Assembly (NCBI RefSeq): GCF_001673155.1
Contig: NZ_LZLE01000263.1
Span: 1 to 52,831, forward strand
Reading direction: 5' to 3'
Source: Mycobacterium sp. 1423905.2
GTDB lineage: Bacteria; Actinomycetota; Actinomycetes; Mycobacteriales; Mycobacteriaceae
DNA: 52,831 bases
The translations under genes were made by a program, and so were the position numbers. The notes beneath the pieces were generated by a model that was not told the origin of the DNA, did no database searches, and saw only the letters and a program-made list of their open reading frames with translations. Shown piece after piece: positions 8,571 to 17,042 of the stretch (positions are counted from its first letter, which is position 1; each line of letters opens with the position of its first letter).

Positions 8571-9179
8571 ATGGCCACTGGGTTGAGAGTTCGAGTCGCC
8601 GCCTGCGCGGTGCTGCTAAGCGGCTTGGCCGCGCCCACCGCAGCCGCCGACCCGGTGACCTTGCCGGCAATGACGCCCACCAACGCTGGTCCGGTCATCG
8701 GTGGCGGCGGCGGAGGGCAGCTCGCGCAGCAGCTGGCCACCTTGGGCAATCCGAGTGTTCAAGAGGTGGACGGCAACGATGCCGCCGCCTTCATCAACGC
8801 CGCGGCGTCGACCGCGAATCCTCAGCTTTCCGCGCCGTTTTCGCTGTTGCGCCGGGCGCTGAACTGTCAGAACAACAACGCCGGATTCGCGGCGCGGGCG
8901 TTCCGACGCAACGATGGCCTGTGGGGCGGCGCGATGTTGGTGGCGGGGAAAACCGCCAAGCCAGATATCGAGGCCCTCACCACCTGCGCCAAGACCAACT
9001 GGCGCCGGGCCAACGCAGGCAATGAAACGTCGATGTGCAACAGCGGGTGGAACACCCCCACGTCGTTCAACAGCCGCGGCGGCGAGACCTACTACATCAT
9101 GCTCGCGGGCACCGCGTCTGACTTCTGCGTCGCGCTCAACGGCAAGTACAAAGAGAATGCCAGCGGCTGGCCCACATAG
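8571..9179 (+). CDS. Secreted Cys-containing protein (Rv0398c-like)
   Basis: A 202-residue exported protein. Residues 1-27 form a Sec signal peptide: basic LRVRVA start, a hydrophobic core, then APTAAADP with cleavage probably after TAAA. A Gly-rich stretch follows (GGGGGG at about 44-49). Four cysteines in the mature part (ALNCQNN, TTCAK, SMCNSG, DFCVAL) could form two disulfides. No enzyme motif is recognised. It matches the possible secreted protein next to fadE7 and lpqK in H37Rv by position and length. It begins 5 bp after the dehydrogenase stop, so it may be co-transcribed. The role is unknown. Confidence 0.8.
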   Translation: MATGLRVRVAACAVLLSGLAAPTAAADPVTLPAMTPTNAGPVIGGGGGGQLAQQLATLGNPSVQEVDGNDAAAFINAAASTANPQLSAPFSLLRRALNCQNNNAGFAARAFRRNDGLWGGAMLVAGKTAKPDIEALTTCAKTNWRRANAGNETSMCNSGWNTPTSFNSRGGETYYIMLAGTASDFCVALNGKYKENASGWPT

Positions 9180-10608
9180 CCCGGCGCAGCCCGGGCACAC
9201 CACTCACGGCGCAGACCTTGGCGCAGCGTTCGACGAACTCGACGCCAAGATAACCGCGGGAATGCAGGCCTATGCCATTCCGGGCGTCGCGGTCGCCGTC
9301 TGGGTGGGCGGTCACGAATACGTCAAGGGGTTCGGGGTCACCAACGTCGACCATCCGTTGCCTGTCGACGGTGACACCGTCTTCCGAATCGGCTCGACGA
9401 CAAAGACATTCACCGGGACCGTGATGATGCGGCTGGTCGAGCAGGGCAAAGTGGACCTGGATGCACCGGTGCGCCGCTACCTCCCCGAGTTCGCGGTAGC
9501 CTCCGAAGAAGCGAGCGCCACGGTGACCGTGCGCCAACTGCTCAACCACACCGCAGGCTGGGATGGCCGCAATGGGCAGGACTTCGGCCGCGGTGATGAC
9601 GCGGTGGCACGCTACGTCAGGGCGATGACACGGTTACCGCAGCTGACTCCTCCGGGAACCACGTTCGCGTACAACAATGCGGGTCTGGTGGTGGCAGGCC
9701 GCATCATCGAGCTTATCGCCGGAACGACCTACGAGGCTGTGGTGCATGAGCTGGTGATCGACCCGCTGCGGCTGGCTCACACCCGCTACTTCACCGAACG
9801 GATCATCGGTATGAAGGTGGCGGCAGCCCATAGTGTGGTCGACGGGAAAGCCATTGTGGAACCTGACTTCTGGCCATTCCCACGCAGCTGCAACCCCACC
9901 GGCGGGTTGATGTCCACCGCGCGAGATCAGCTGCGCTACGCGCGGTTTCACCTCGGTGACGGCAGAACGCCGAACGGTGAGAAGCTGCTGAGCCGGCAAT
10001 CGTTGGAGGAAATGCGCTCGAACCCCGGCGCGGGCGGAACACTCTGGGTCGAGCTGACCGGGATGGGCGTGACCTGGATGCTGCGGCCGTCCGCGGAGAA
10101 TGTGACCATTGTCGAGCACGGCGGCACCTGGAAGGGGCAACGCTCTGGCTTCTTCATGGTGCCACAGCGCGACTTCGCCATGACCGTGCTGACCAACTCT
10201 GACGGCGGTTTCCATCTGATCAACGACCTTTTCGCCTGCGACTGGGCGTTGCACAGGTTCGCCGGAGTCACCAACCTGCCCGCCACGCCACAACACCTTG
10301 CCGCCGCCGAGCTGTCGCCATACGAGGGCCGGTACATCGCCGAGCAAGTCGCCCAGGATGGCCGCATCGAGCAAACGGTCATCGACTTCCAGGCACGGGA
10401 CGGGCAGCTCGCTGGCAGCATGTGGGTCGGCGACCCGGATGGCCAGCAGAGCGAAAAACTGGGACTAGCCTTCTACCGGCTCGACTATGGACTCGACCTC
10501 GGAGCCGACAACAAGCCGACCGGCAGTCGATCCAACTTCGTCCGCGGACCGGACGGGGACCTCGCGTGGTTCTGTAGCCAGCATGGGCGCCTGTTCCGAC
10601 GCCAATAA
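9157..10608 (+). CDS. Serine beta-lactamase / DD-peptidase-like hydrolase
   Basis: A class C beta-lactamase-fold protein of 483 residues. The catalytic tetrad is complete: S80-x-x-K83 in GSTTKTF, the YxN motif in FAYNNAGL and HGG in EHGGTWKG. A C-terminal domain of about 110 residues follows, as in esterase EstB-like and LpqK-like proteins. I placed the start at ATG 9157, inside the preceding gene; the next in-frame ATG (9262) would remove a conserved N-terminal helix. No signal peptide or lipobox is visible, although the H37Rv counterpart at this locus, LpqK, is annotated as a lipoprotein. It may be cytoplasmic, or the true start may have been displaced. Confidence 0.8.
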   Translation: MPAAGPHSPAQPGHTTHGADLGAAFDELDAKITAGMQAYAIPGVAVAVWVGGHEYVKGFGVTNVDHPLPVDGDTVFRIGSTTKTFTGTVMMRLVEQGKVDLDAPVRRYLPEFAVASEEASATVTVRQLLNHTAGWDGRNGQDFGRGDDAVARYVRAMTRLPQLTPPGTTFAYNNAGLVVAGRIIELIAGTTYEAVVHELVIDPLRLAHTRYFTERIIGMKVAAAHSVVDGKAIVEPDFWPFPRSCNPTGGLMSTARDQLRYARFHLGDGRTPNGEKLLSRQSLEEMRSNPGAGGTLWVELTGMGVTWMLRPSAENVTIVEHGGTWKGQRSGFFMVPQRDFAMTVLTNSDGGFHLINDLFACDWALHRFAGVTNLPATPQHLAAAELSPYEGRYIAEQVAQDGRIEQTVIDFQARDGQLAGSMWVGDPDGQQSEKLGLAFYRLDYGLDLGADNKPTGSRSNFVRGPDGDLAWFCSQHGRLFRRQ

Positions 10609-10617
10609 GGAGACCTG

Positions 10618-11526
10618 ATGCCCCGCACCGACGACGACAACTGGGACCTGTCCTCTGGCGTCGGCGTCACCGCGACCATTGTCGCGGCCGGGCGCGCGAT
10701 GGCCACCAAAGATCCGCGCGGATTGATCCACGACCCGTTCGCCGAGCCTCTGGTCCGCGCGGTGGGGCTGGATTTCTTCACCAAGATGATGGACGGCGAA
10801 CTCGACATGTCGGCGATCGCAGACGTCTCACCGACCGTGGCGCGCGCGATGGTTGACGGAAACGCCGTCCGCACCAAGTATTTCGACGACTACGTACTCA
10901 ACGCCACCGACGCGGGGATTCGGCAAGTGGTGATCCTCGCCGCCGGGTTGGACGCCCGAGCCTACCGTCTGCCGTGGCCGGCCGGGACTGTGGTGTACGA
11001 GATCGACCAACCGCAAGTCCTGGAATTCAAGACGACCACCTTGGCCCACCTGGGCGCCGAACCCTCCGCTGCTCGACGCGCCGTAGCCGTCGACTTGCGC
11101 GCCGATTGGCCGACGGCTTTGCAAGCCGCGGGCCTCGATTCGGCAGCACCGACGGCGTGGCTGGCAGAGGGGTTACTGATTTATCTGAAGCCGCAAGACC
11201 AGGACCAGCTGTTCGACAACATCACCGCACTCAGCGCGCCGGAGAGCAGGATAGCGACCGAATTCGTATCCAGTGTCGTTGATTTCAGCGCGGAGCGAGC
11301 ACGGACCATATCCGACCCGTTCCGCGACCATGGTGTCGACGTCGACTTGGCCTCGTTGGTCTACACCGGCCCGCGCCACCACGTCCTCGACTACCTCGGC
11401 TCCAGAGGTTGGCAGGTGCAGGGCGTGCCGCTGGCCGAATTGTTCCGGCGCAGCGGCCTGGATGTGCCCGCTGCAGACGATGACACCGTCTTCATCAGCG
11501 GCGGCACCCGCGCGGCGCAGCCCTGA
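10618..11526 (+). CDS. TIGR00027-type SAM-dependent methyltransferase
   Basis: A 302-residue class I methyltransferase. It has the family's N-terminal [22 protein letters not shown] segment, the SAM loop [16 protein letters not shown] near residue 105, VYEIDQPQ near 125 and [11 protein letters not shown] near 180. The start ATG 10618 has a good ribosome-binding site (AAGGAGA). It sits 9 bp after the beta-lactamase-like gene and is followed by a close paralogue, which suggests a local duplication. No methyl acceptor is known for the family in most cases. Confidence 0.88.
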   Translation: MPRTDDDNWDLSSGVGVTATIVAAGRAMATKDPRGLIHDPFAEPLVRAVGLDFFTKMMDGELDMSAIADVSPTVARAMVDGNAVRTKYFDDYVLNATDAGIRQVVILAAGLDARAYRLPWPAGTVVYEIDQPQVLEFKTTTLAHLGAEPSAARRAVAVDLRADWPTALQAAGLDSAAPTAWLAEGLLIYLKPQDQDQLFDNITALSAPESRIATEFVSSVVDFSAERARTISDPFRDHGVDVDLASLVYTGPRHHVLDYLGSRGWQVQGVPLAELFRRSGLDVPAADDDTVFISGGTRAAQP

Positions 11527-11596
11527 CTCAAAGCGAGAAAAAAGTGTCACTGAGCACGCTGGTGGTATGCGATTCTTGATCCCGGAGAGGATCGTG

Positions 11597-12514
11597 ATGC
11601 GTAGAGACGACGACAGCTGGGATCTGACCAGTCATGTCGGCGCGACCGCGACGCTGGTGGCGGCGGGCCGTGCCAGGGCTACCAATTCGGCCCAGCCGTT
11701 GATCGAGGACCGGTTCGCCGAGCCGTTGGTCCGCGCGGTGGGCATCGAGTTCCTCATCAGGTGGGCCAGCGGAGACCTGTGCGCGTCCGACGTCGACGAG
11801 CCCGAAGCGGCTTGGGGCCTGCAGCGAATGACGACCGAGTTGGTGGCTCGCACTCGCTACTTCGATCAATTCTTTGCCGACGCGACCGCCGCCGGGATTC
11901 GGCAGGCGGTGATCCTGGCCTCGGGTCTCGACGCGCGCGGCTATCGACTGCCGTGGCCGCCGGGCACCACGGTGTATGAGATCGACCAGCCCCATGTGCT
12001 GCAGTTCAAGGCCGAAACGTTGGCGCAGCTGGGTGCTGAGTCGACGGCGCACCTGAGGATGGTGCCGGCCGACCTGCGCCACGACTGGCCGGCCGCGTTG
12101 CTGCGTAGCGGATTCGACCCGGCGCTGCCCACCGCCTGGATTGCCGAAGGACTGTTCGGTTATCTGCCTCCGGAAGCCCAGGATCGGCTGCTGGACAACG
12201 TGACCAAGCTCAGTGCCCCGGCCAGCCGGATGGCCATGGAGACGTTCGTCGGGTCATCGGACTCTGGGCGGGTCGAAGAGATCATCCGCAGTGCGACACG
12301 CAACTGGCGCGAGCATGGATTCGATTTGGATATCTGGTCGCTGAACTATTCCGGGGCCCGCAGCGAAGCTCCCGAATACCTCGCCAACCACGGGTGGCGA
12401 TCGGTGGGGACTACGTCCGCGCAGCTGCTGGCCGATCACCGCGTGGCCGCGATGCCTGGTCATTACGTCGCGCCGTCCGACAAGCCCAGCTATTACACGT
12501 CGGTTCTCGCGTGA
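11597..12514 (+). CDS. TIGR00027-type SAM-dependent methyltransferase (tandem paralogue)
   Basis: A 305-residue paralogue of the protein encoded at 10618-11526, with the same motif order: [47 protein letters not shown] and [13 protein letters not shown] chose ATG 11597 because a GGAGAGG sequence precedes it and MRRDDDSW aligns with the paralogues' starts; ATG 11567 is an alternative adding ten residues. The pair arose by tandem duplication and then diverged substantially. A third copy lies at 4900-5829. Confidence 0.87.
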   Translation: MRRDDDSWDLTSHVGATATLVAAGRARATNSAQPLIEDRFAEPLVRAVGIEFLIRWASGDLCASDVDEPEAAWGLQRMTTELVARTRYFDQFFADATAAGIRQAVILASGLDARGYRLPWPPGTTVYEIDQPHVLQFKAETLAQLGAESTAHLRMVPADLRHDWPAALLRSGFDPALPTAWIAEGLFGYLPPEAQDRLLDNVTKLSAPASRMAMETFVGSSDSGRVEEIIRSATRNWREHGFDLDIWSLNYSGARSEAPEYLANHGWRSVGTTSAQLLADHRVAAMPGHYVAPSDKPSYYTSVLA

Positions 12515-12539
12515 TGCACCCGGCCTAGCGGGCACCACG

Positions 12540-13760
12540 ATGCGGATACTGGCGGTAACACGCGCCCACAATGCCGGGAAGACCTTGGCTGCGACCTTGG
12601 ACTCGCTGGCCACCTTCTGCGACGAGATCTACGCGATCGACGACCGCAGCACCGACGACACCGCTGCGATCTTGGCAAACCACCCGGCGGTCACCAATGT
12701 TGTTCGCGCTCGGCAAGATCTCCCGCCGACACCGTGGTTGATACCCGAGTCCACCGGGCTGGACCTGCTGTACCGGATGGCGGATTTCTGTCGCCCGGAC
12801 TGGATGGTGATGGTCGACGCGGACTGGATTTTCCAAATCGACATCGACATCCGCGAGGTGCTCGCGCGCACCCCGGACGACGTGGCGGCGCTGATGTGTC
12901 CCATGGTGTCCCGCTGGGACGATCCGGAATACCCGGATATGGTGCCGGTGATGGGCACCGCCGAGGCGATGCGTGGGCCGTTCTGGCGTTGGTACCCGGG
13001 TCTGTACGCGGGACCCAAGTTGATGCACAACTCGCATTGGCCGGCCAATATCACCGATCACGGTCGGATAGGGCAACTCGACGGAATCCGCTTGACGCAC
13101 AACGGCTGGTCGACGCTGGAAGAACGGATCTCGCGCGTCGGGCACTACATGCGGCTCGATCCGGATTTTCGGCACAACTTCGGTGTGGCATATGACCGGT
13201 CCCTGTTGTTCGGTTACGCACTCGACGAGGTCGATCTGCTCAAAGCGGATTACCGCCGGCGGGTACGCGGCGAGTTCGACCGCACCGAGCCAACGCCACG
13301 GCTGCCGATCGAGGCGGAGCCGCGCGCCATCGGCCGCGGATACGGGCCGCGTGCCGACGGTTTCCATCCCGGCGTCGACTTCGCCGCTGATCCCGGCAGC
13401 CCGATCTACGCCGCCATATCCGGAACCGTCTGCTTCGCAGGCGAACTCGATCACCTTTACTCGGTGATCATCTCGGACGGCGATACCGAGGTCCGCTACG
13501 TGTTTCGGCCCGGCGAGGCCAGACACATCGCCGTGGGTGATCGGATATGCGCGGGAACCCAGATCGGCAGCCTCGGCCGGGAGGACCAATCAGCTGACGG
13601 TTACCTGCATTTCGAGACGCGGGTGCGGCGCGCACACGTCAACCCGCTGCGCTACCTGGGCAACATGGGGCTGCGGCCCTGGCCGCCGCCCGGGCAGTTG
13701 CGCGCCGTCTCGGGCAGTTATCCGCCCGCCACACCATGCACGATCACCGCAGCCGATTGA
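12540..13760 (+). CDS. GT2-like glycosyltransferase fused to a degenerate M23/LytM domain
   Basis: A 406-residue two-domain protein. Residues 1-250 resemble family 2 glycosyltransferases: [30 protein letters not shown] and the metal-binding MVDADW with D93 and D95. Residues 275-375 resemble an M23/LytM peptidase: FHPGVDFA supplies zinc ligands H276 and D280, and YLHFE supplies H357. The first His of the usual HxH is Y355, and the usual YxHL motif is absent. The zinc site may therefore survive without efficient hydrolysis. No signal peptide or membrane segment is seen, which is odd for a wall hydrolase. The C-terminal domain may bind peptidoglycan precursor peptides or act as a fold remnant. 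Start ATG 12540 follows the methyltransferase by 25 bp. Confidence 0.78.
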   Translation: MRILAVTRAHNAGKTLAATLDSLATFCDEIYAIDDRSTDDTAAILANHPAVTNVVRARQDLPPTPWLIPESTGLDLLYRMADFCRPDWMVMVDADWIFQIDIDIREVLARTPDDVAALMCPMVSRWDDPEYPDMVPVMGTAEAMRGPFWRWYPGLYAGPKLMHNSHWPANITDHGRIGQLDGIRLTHNGWSTLEERISRVGHYMRLDPDFRHNFGVAYDRSLLFGYALDEVDLLKADYRRRVRGEFDRTEPTPRLPIEAEPRAIGRGYGPRADGFHPGVDFAADPGSPIYAAISGTVCFAGELDHLYSVIISDGDTEVRYVFRPGEARHIAVGDRICAGTQIGSLGREDQSADGYLHFETRVRRAHVNPLRYLGNMGLRPWPPPGQLRAVSGSYPPATPCTITAAD

Positions 13761-13771
13761 TGGTGGGCGAC

Positions 13772-14824
13772 CTACGCCGGAGCTGTCCGCTGGTAGGCCT
13801 CGACCCGTTCCAGCAGACTGCGGCCGGCCCGAATCGTCGAGCGGACTTCTTGCAGCAGTTTGGCGGGGTGCTGCAGGTCCATCTCGTGCAGTCCTTCGTA
13901 GCGGTCGATGCCGAATCCCACCGTCTCGATGCGAATTCCGAACGGCAGCGTCAGAGTGCGCAGCGCGTCGAAGTTCTGATAGGGCACGAATGGCTGACCG
14001 GTCACCAGTAGACAACTCGAGTGCCGCATGTCCAGTGTCTGGGCGGTGAAGGCAAAGGTGTCCGCGGAGGTGGCGCGGCGGTTGTTAGGGTCCGGCGACG
14101 GAGCCTCGAGCAGTGTGATCGGCAGCCCGAGGTCATTGCTGTCTTCGCCGAAGCGCCAGACCATTTCGCCCCGATGCGGGTCGCTGACTCGCTGCTGCCC
14201 ACGCTGCACCACTTCGCGGGTATCCACGCCGAACGCGTCGGCCGCGGCGGCCGCCAGCAGATCGAATTCGGTACGCGCGCCGGGGGCGCAAGACGCGACC
14301 GCGTCCGCTTCCGACGGCAACAGCCGCCGAGAAGCGGCGGCCAGGACGATATGACCAATGCGGTACTGGGCAGCCAGTTCCCGCGCCCATCGGGCCCGAA
14401 GCATGTTGGAGTAACGTCCGGTGCCGATCACCAAGAGGTAGTCGAATGTTGTTCCGCTGGGCGAAGACTCATCGGTGAGGCCCAGCTGTTGGGCCAGCGT
14501 CGTGATGGTGTCCAGCTGCCAGTCCGACAGGTCCAGACGTGGGATCATCCAGCGTGCTCCGCCGCCGGCGTCTTGGGACTGCACCTGCTCCCCGCTCGGA
14601 CGTGCCCTCGTCCGGCCCCGGTAATCCCACACCTCACTGAACTCGTCCAGGGAGGCCAGCCGGGCGGCGAGATCATCGTGCCGCGGGAATGCCCCGCCGA
14701 ACATCGCAACCAACTGCGCCAGCGCGTCATGCGCGGTCCACGCGTCGACCCGCGCGCGCAGCGACGTCAGACATTCATCATCGAACGAGTCTCCGCACGC
14801 TGACGTTTCAGCCGGACTGTTCAC
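13772..14824 (-). CDS. DUF218-like conserved protein
   Basis: About 350 residues, with no clear catalytic signature. The central part has the layout of DUF218 (YdcF/SanA/ElyC): a first strand DYLLVIGTG, then a helix followed by IGHIVLAAASRRLLPSEADA, then an NRRATSADTFAFTAQTL helix, then the strand SCLLVTGQPFVPYQNFDAL. In DUF218 proteins these make a Rossmann-like sheet. The first 110 residues and last 40 are unrecognised. Start GTG 14824 is preceded by GGGAGCAAGGAAC. The gene is convergent with the glycosyltransferase fusion, 11 bp apart. It is downstream of the epimerase gene on the same strand, so a role in cell-wall or glycan metabolism is possible but unproven. Confidence 0.6.
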   Translation of the reverse strand: MNSPAETSACGDSFDDECLTSLRARVDAWTAHDALAQLVAMFGGAFPRHDDLAARLASLDEFSEVWDYRGRTRARPSGEQVQSQDAGGGARWMIPRLDLSDWQLDTITTLAQQLGLTDESSPSGTTFDYLLVIGTGRYSNMLRARWARELAAQYRIGHIVLAAASRRLLPSEADAVASCAPGARTEFDLLAAAAADAFGVDTREVVQRGQQRVSDPHRGEMVWRFGEDSNDLGLPITLLEAPSPDPNNRRATSADTFAFTAQTLDMRHSSCLLVTGQPFVPYQNFDALRTLTLPFGIRIETVGFGIDRYEGLHEMDLQHPAKLLQEVRSTIRAGRSLLERVEAYQRTAPA

Positions 14825-14887
14825 TTGATGTTCCTTGCTCCCTCGACACGCCACGCACGTTTTCCCGGAAGGCCACAATCGCGGTGA

Positions 14888-15871
14888 TCACCGCGGAGAC
14901 AACGCGCCGCTGTATCCGTCATGTTCGTAGGCGTACTGCGGCTGATCCTTCGCCCATTGGATATAGCGGTCGATGCCCTCCCAGATATCGACTTCCGGTT
15001 TGAACCCGATGCTCTTGGCGAGGTCGATATTGGCGGGAAAACGGGCGACTTCGCCGGCGCGTGCGTCACATCGGGTGATCTTGGCGTCGAACTTTTCAGC
15101 GATGTACTCGACGATATCTTTCACCTGGGTGTCTGTGCCGCTCGCGAAATTGATCGCTTGTCCGCGCAGCGCGGTGTTTTGCAACACCAGGTTGTAGGCA
15201 TTGACGATATCGCTTACGTACAGATAATCGCGTGTCGCCGAACCGTCGCCGAAGATCGTGAGGTTTTCGCCGTTGATGGCCTGCCGGACGAGTCGTGGAA
15301 TCAGGGCACCGAATCGGCCGGTTTTCTGGCGGACGCCGAAGATGTTGAATGGCCGAACAATTGTGACGTCCAGACCATACGAGCGGTAGTAGGAGTAACA
15401 CAACCGATCGGCCGCTGCCTTGGAGGCGCCGTAAGGGCTGTTCGGCCTCAGCTCCGCTGTCTCGTCGAGGCGTTCGCCCTCCTGCAGATTGTGGCCGTCG
15501 CCGTACACTTCGCAGGTCGACACATAAATCAACCGATTCTTGTAGCGCCGGACCGCCTCTAACACTCGGTAGGTACCCATGACGTTGGTTTCGAGGAAGC
15601 TTTCTGGATCACCGAGAGATTGGTCGACATTGATATTCGCGGCCAGATGAAAAACGACGTGGTGCTCGCGTACCGCGCGATGGACCGTTTCTCCATCGGT
15701 CACCGAACCGGAAATAAAGGCCGCTCGTTCGTGCGAACGAAAGTCATTCGTGTTCCGGGTCGCGCTCTTCGATGACGTATTCAGGACGGTGACCCAATGC
15801 CCGTTGGCCAATAGCGACTCGGATAGATGACTTCCCTGGAAGCCTGCGCCCCCGGTGACAAGTATTTCCAA
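14888..15871 (-). CDS. NAD-dependent sugar-nucleotide epimerase/dehydratase
   Basis: An extended short-chain dehydrogenase of about 327 residues. It has the NAD motif TGGAGFQGSHL at the N-terminus, HLAANINVDQS, STCEVYG and the catalytic YGASK, followed by the RPFNIFGVRQ and ATRDYLYVSDI substrate-site segments. These match UDP-glucose 4-epimerase and GDP-mannose dehydratase-type enzymes. The likely start is TTG 15871 (LEILVTGGAG) with GAGGGG upstream; an upstream ATG at 15928 would add 19 residues lacking family resemblance. The gene has noticeably more A/T-rich codons than its neighbours, which hints at acquisition. The product sugar is unknown. Confidence 0.82.
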   Translation of the reverse strand: MEILVTGGAGFQGSHLSESLLANGHWVTVLNTSSKSATRNTNDFRSHERAAFISGSVTDGETVHRAVREHHVVFHLAANINVDQSLGDPESFLETNVMGTYRVLEAVRRYKNRLIYVSTCEVYGDGHNLQEGERLDETAELRPNSPYGASKAAADRLCYSYYRSYGLDVTIVRPFNIFGVRQKTGRFGALIPRLVRQAINGENLTIFGDGSATRDYLYVSDIVNAYNLVLQNTALRGQAINFASGTDTQVKDIVEYIAEKFDAKITRCDARAGEVARFPANIDLAKSIGFKPEVDIWEGIDRYIQWAKDQPQYAYEHDGYSGALSPR

Positions 15872-16207
15872 CTGGTTCGCCCCTCGGTCTCTTCGGTACG
15901 GCGTGAGCTTAATCGATGCTGGCGGCAAAGTCAGCGAATCGACTTGACTCGCACAAACTCCCGCGAAACACCGTCAGTGCCGAGATAAGAAATGCCCGCG
16001 AAATAGTGCTGCCGTCAGGCTCGGGAAGTGTGTTGTCGATCGGATGAGGTCAGGCCCGGTCGGGCAGACCTGGCGGCGCTAGGAACAAGTTCGGCTGCGT
16101 CGACGATCAAACCCTCACCCGTGCCGCGACTTCTCGCGGCCGACGCTGAACACACAGCAATCTTTCGGGTGCCGATAGGCGCACATACAGTTAGCCTAAG
16201 TAAAAAG
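15872..16207. other. Intergenic region between epimerase and secreted protein
   Basis: About 335 bp with no supported gene. It holds the divergent promoters of the epimerase and of the secreted Gly/Pro-rich protein. Just before the latter is an imperfect IdeR-like site (16186-16204). Short in-frame readings upstream of 16208 lack family features and I treat them as non-coding. Confidence 0.5.
16186..16204 (+). promoter_or_regulatory. Possible IdeR-like iron box (imperfect)
   Basis: The core GTTAGCCTAA matches the central nine positions of the mycobacterial IdeR consensus. In all, 13 of 19 positions agree, with the outer arms poorly matched. It ends 3 bp before the ATG at 16208, where a repressor would block initiation. 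The match is weak and untested. Confidence 0.3.
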
Positions 16208-16879
16208 ATGGTTATGGGACGCTACATACACTGGGCAGCTTCAATAGCCGTGATAGCCGCGGGCTTCGGGTTAGTTGGCGTGGGCGTCGCCGGCGAGGCG
16301 CAAGGCGATCCCGGCCCGCCACCGCACTGGTGTCCGGGCGACTTCTGGGATCCCGCATGGGGACCGAACCTCAATCCGTTCAGCTGTCACGACGACTCCC
16401 CGCTACCCGATCCGGACGTCATTCCTTATCCCAATGAGCCCCTCCCGGGAAACGGCATACCGGGATACCACCCCGGGCATCCCGGGCATCCCGGTGGGTC
16501 TGGCGGTCCCGGCGGCCCCTACCACCCCGGCGGACCTAACGGACCAGGAAGCGGCCCCGGCGCACCGGGTGGCGCGCCCGGTGGACCGGGAAGCGGCCCC
16601 GGCGGCGCACCAGGAGGACCCGGTGATGCACCCGGCGGCGGCGCACCCAGCGGTCCCGGTGGCGGCGCACCTGGTGGACCCGGTAGTGCTCCCGGTGGCG
16701 GCACAATCGGCGGAGGCGGCGGCAGCACCGGCGGCGGCAGCACCGGCGGAGGCGGCAGCACCGGCGGAGGCGGCAGCACCGGCGGAGGCGGCAGCACCGG
16801 CGGAGGCGGCAGCACTGGCGGAGGCGGCAGCACCGGCGGAGGGGGCGGCGGCGGCAGCACTGGCGGCGGCGGTCACTGA
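16208..16879 (+). CDS. Secreted Gly/Pro-rich protein with GGGGST repeats
   Basis: About 223 residues. An N-terminal hydrophobic segment (IHWAASIAVIAAGFGLVGVGVAGEA) is a signal peptide. The conserved mature core is HWCPGDFWDPAWGPN...CHDD, a two-cysteine motif I associate with small exported mycobacterial proteins. A long low-complexity tail follows: HPG/GPG/GAPG repeats, then GGGGST repeats encoded by 18-bp tandem units. The tail is probably extended and flexible, as in wall-spanning linkers. A second in-frame ATG at 16214 could be the true start, since neither ATG has a strong ribosome-binding site. A stem-loop follows at 16888-16904. Molecular function is unknown. Confidence 0.75.
   Translation: MVMGRYIHWAASIAVIAAGFGLVGVGVAGEAQGDPGPPPHWCPGDFWDPAWGPNLNPFSCHDDSPLPDPDVIPYPNEPLPGNGIPGYHPGHPGHPGGSGGPGGPYHPGGPNGPGSGPGAPGGAPGGPGSGPGGAPGGPGDAPGGGAPSGPGGGAPGGPGSAPGGGTIGGGGGSTGGGSTGGGGSTGGGGSTGGGGSTGGGGSTGGGGSTGGGGGGGSTGGGGH
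16745..16834 (+). repeat. 18-bp in-frame tandem repeat (5 units)
   Basis: Five consecutive 18-bp units, GGCGGAGGCGGCAGCACC with one C-to-T change, encode GGGGST repeats. Degenerate half-units flank the array on both sides (from about 16708 to 16875). The near-identity makes it a likely variable-number locus. Confidence 0.85.
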
Positions 16880-16887
16880 CGCAACCG

Positions 16888-16904
16888 CCGTCAGCCGTTG
16901 ACGG
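16888..16904 (+). terminator. Stem-loop after the secreted protein gene
   Basis: CCGTCA, a 5-nt loop, then TGACGG, starting 8 bp after the stop codon. No T-run follows, as is usual in mycobacteria. Confidence 0.45.
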
Positions 16905-17042
16905 GGATCGTGCTTCACCCGCAAGGCCCCGGACCGTCCCCCACACATTCCGCCGGCTGAAGACGTTGGCCTAGCCGAGTCATAGGGTGGGTATGCGCTG
17001 CGCAGAGTGTGAGACCAGACGGACCGGAGAAAGGGAAGAAGT

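Noticed and set aside
16745..16834. 18-bp array considered as CRISPR or regulatory iterons
   Set aside because: It is contiguous, without spacers, and in frame inside a coding sequence.
16519..16860. Proline-repeat reading on the minus strand
   Set aside because: Antisense of the GGGGST/GPG tail of the secreted protein; low-complexity shadow.
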